A DNA stretch of 64,000 nt from the NCBI RefSeq assembly GCF_019799905.1, contig NZ_JABGCI010000005.1, positions 310,001 to 374,000 on the forward strand, given 5' to 3'. Positions 62,242 through 64,000 of the stretch are shown piece by piece. The first letter of the stretch is position 1; each line of letters starts with the position of its first letter. The position numbers and the translations under genes were made by a program. This DNA is from Trujillonella endophytica (GTDB lineage Bacteria; Actinomycetota; Actinomycetes; Mycobacteriales; Geodermatophilaceae). The notes beneath the pieces were generated by a model that did no database searches, was not told where the DNA came from, and saw only the letters and a program-made list of their open reading frames with translations.

Positions 62242-63771
62242 TCAGCCGTGCCAGACGGTGGCGCCGTGCGCGACGTACTCGTCGTCCGCGGCCCCGGCGG
62301 CCTCCTCCGCCCGGTCGCGCGCGTCGTCGCGCCGGTCCCGCCGCCGGTCGAGGACGGCGAGGACCAGTGCGGCGAGCGTGGTGACCAGCGCGACGGCCAG
62401 CCCGGCGGCCGCGGCCACCGAGTAGTCGCCGTCGGCCGAGGAGAGGACGACGTAGAAGAGGCCGGGCAGCGCAGCCGTGCCGATCGAGGCGCCGAAGCGC
62501 TGCGCCGTCTGCAGGCCACCGCCGGCTGCGCCCGCCATCTCCACCGGGACGTTGCGCAGGGTCATCGTGATGTTGGGCGAGATGACGAAGCCGCCGCCGA
62601 TGCCGCCCAGCAGCAGCGTCGGCGCGACCGCCCAGCCGGCCCACTGCGCCGGAACGAGCAGCACGACGACGGCCGTCGCGGCCAGCCCGACCGCGACACC
62701 GGCGAGGCCGATCACGGTGAGCGTCCGCCCGTACCGCTCGACCAGCCGCCCGGCCACCACCGCGGTGCACGCCGAGCCCAGCGCGAAGGGCGTCACCGAC
62801 AGGCCCGACTGCAGCGGGGTGTAGTCCAGGCCCGTCTGGAAGAACAGCGCCAGCACCAGCCAGATGCCGCTGAACCCGAGGAAGTAGACGGTGCCCAGCG
62901 CCGCGCCGGCGGAGTAGCCGCGGGTGCGGGTGACCAGCCGCGGGTCGAACACCGGCTGGCCGCCGGAGCGGACGACGCGCTGCTCCCACCACACGAAGGT
63001 CCCCAGCAGCGCCGCGCCCACCGGGAACAGCCACCACAGCGACGACAGCCCGCCGGCCTCCGCCTGCACCAGGGGGAACAGCAGCGCCAGCGCCCCGCCG
63101 CCCAGGAGTGCGACCCCGACGAGGTCGATGTGCCCGCGGTCGCCCGACCCGGCCCGCGGCAGCAGCCGCAGCGCCAGCACGAAGGCCAGCGCGCCGATCG
63201 GCACGTTGACGTAGAAGACCCACCGCCACCCGCTGGCGTCGCCGGCGAGGGCGAGGATCAGCCCGCCGACGACCGGCCCGGCCGCCGTCGAGACGCCGAT
63301 GGTGGCGCCGAACAGGCCGAAGGCCCGGCCCCGCTCGGCGCCGCGGAACAGCTGCTGGATCAGCGCCGAGTTCTGCGGCGCCAGGCACCCCGCGGCCAGG
63401 CCCTGCACCAGCCGCGCGGCGACCAGCCACTCGACGGTGGGTGCCGCGCCGGCCGCCGCGCTGGCCAGCACGAACCCGGCCAGCCCGACCAGGAACAGCC
63501 GCCGCCGGCCATAGGCGTCACCCAGCCGGCCGGCGGGCACGAGCATCAGTCCGAAGGTCAGCGCGTAGCCGGAGACCACCCACTGGACGGCGGCCGGCGA
63601 GGCCCCCAGTCCCTCCTGCATCGAGGGCAGCGCCACCGAGACGATGCTGACGTCGAGCAGGCTCATGAAGCCGGCGACCAGGGTCACCCAGAGCGCCTGC
63701 CAGCGGCGCGGATCGGGCTCGAACCCCTCGTCGTCCGGAGCAGTGCGGGAGTCGGGGGCGGAGCGCGTCAC
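62242..63771 (-). CDS. MFS transporter, DHA2 (14-TM) family
   Basis: 509 residues, usual for 14-TM drug:H+ antiporters. Motif A reads GRLGDAYGRRRLFLVG; motif C-like LFGATIGVSTAAGPVVGGLI; motif D1-like FMSLLDVSIVSVALPSMQ. Start GTG 63771 lacks a strong ribosome site. The C-terminal 50 residues are charged and cytoplasmic (DRRRDRRDDARDRAEEAAGA). Likely an exporter of hydrophobic cations or organic acids. No adjacent regulator is visible in the window. Confidence 0.93.
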   Translation of the reverse strand: MTRSAPDSRTAPDDEGFEPDPRRWQALWVTLVAGFMSLLDVSIVSVALPSMQEGLGASPAAVQWVVSGYALTFGLMLVPAGRLGDAYGRRRLFLVGLAGFVLASAAAGAAPTVEWLVAARLVQGLAAGCLAPQNSALIQQLFRGAERGRAFGLFGATIGVSTAAGPVVGGLILALAGDASGWRWVFYVNVPIGALAFVLALRLLPRAGSGDRGHIDLVGVALLGGGALALLFPLVQAEAGGLSSLWWLFPVGAALLGTFVWWEQRVVRSGGQPVFDPRLVTRTRGYSAGAALGTVYFLGFSGIWLVLALFFQTGLDYTPLQSGLSVTPFALGSACTAVVAGRLVERYGRTLTVIGLAGVAVGLAATAVVVLLVPAQWAGWAVAPTLLLGGIGGGFVISPNITMTLRNVPVEMAGAAGGGLQTAQRFGASIGTAALPGLFYVVLSSADGDYSVAAAAGLAVALVTTLAALVLAVLDRRRDRRDDARDRAEEAAGAADDEYVAHGATVWHG

Positions 63772-63816
63772 GACATCCGATGGTCCGCCTGATCGCCCGC
63801 CCGCGCCGCCCGGCCG

Positions 63817-64000
63817 TCAGCGGCCCTGCGGCGGCGCGGGATAGGTCTCGCGGACGGCGGCCATGTCCAGCTCGCGGACCGTGGCGATGAGCACGTCGAG
63901 CGAGTCGCCGGGGAGCCAGCCCGGCTCGGCGAAGACCAGCACGCCGTCCCGGAACACCATGAGGGTGGGCGCGGTGCGGACCCCCACCTCGGCGGTCAGC
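63817..64000 (-). CDS. Thioredoxin-family protein, C-terminal part (cut by window end)
   Basis: 61 codons before TGA 63817-63819. The sequence EVGVRTAPTLMVFRDGVLVF contains the thioredoxin-fold cis-Pro (TAPT) and the following strand. The C-terminus DMAAVRETYPAPPQGR is hydrophilic. The redox CxxC motif would lie upstream, outside the window, so thioredoxin activity cannot be confirmed. Confidence 0.8.
   Translation of the reverse strand, partial: LTAEVGVRTAPTLMVFRDGVLVFAEPGWLPGDSLDVLIATVRELDMAAVRETYPAPPQGR

Overview
The window is GC-rich (roughly 70-75%) with strong third-position G/C bias, many GTG starts, long antisense open frames, F420-dependent luciferase-like enzymes, mycofactocin-type dehydrogenases and actinobacterial regulators. 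This points to a chromosomal segment of an actinobacterium. The family Geodermatophilaceae (Blastococcus/Geodermatophilus type) is a guess from style, not shown by any marker. No rRNA, tRNA, CRISPR, phage or transposase genes were seen.

1-31 kb: a large accessory catabolic cluster built on CoA chemistry. It holds a Rieske oxygenase with ferredoxin, an acyl-CoA synthetase, a class III CoA-transferase, three acyl-CoA dehydrogenase systems (one split alpha/beta pair, one natural fusion of the two, one ordinary), two enoyl-CoA hydratases, a MaoC hydratase, a CitE-like lyase, an SCP2-type thiolase with its DUF35 zinc-ribbon partner, two F420-type monooxygenases, three SnoaL/NTF2 proteins, two orphan branched-chain-type binding lipoproteins, a biotin-dependent acyl-CoA carboxylase, two TetR and one MarR regulator, and a pair of paralogues of unknown function. 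Six intergenic regions share a 15-bp element, TGACGTCGAnnTCGA, suggesting one regulon. The substrate is not identifiable; a cyclic or branched terpenoid/steroid-like acid is my best inference.

31-37.6 kb: a scar of gene remnants (transporter-protein tail, truncated P450), then a compact oxidation module: aldehyde dehydrogenase, TetR, duplicated CMD protein, two mycofactocin-type SDRs and an ArsR-like regulator. Three copies of AAGNCAGMTGNCTT sit before the P450/ALDH, TetR/CMD and ArsR genes.

37.6-46.5 kb: sugar catabolism: an internally deleted GH2 glycosidase pseudogene, a large protein of unknown function with a hydrolase-like motif, aldose 1-epimerase, xylulokinase, xylose isomerase, a ROK-type xylose regulator and a nucleoside hydrolase. 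46.6-51 kb: a TetR with a palindromic operator and a heterodimeric ABC exporter. 51-58.6 kb: L-rhamnose and lactate use: rhaB, a 95-codon tail of the rhamnulose-phosphate aldolase/dehydrogenase, rhaI, a LacI regulator and lutABC. The broken aldolase suggests the rhamnose route is interrupted here unless another copy exists.

58.6-64 kb: an XRE-NB-ARC STAND regulator, a hemerythrin-domain protein, a gamma-type carbonic anhydrase-like protein, a 14-TM MFS exporter and the C-terminus of a thioredoxin cut by the window end.
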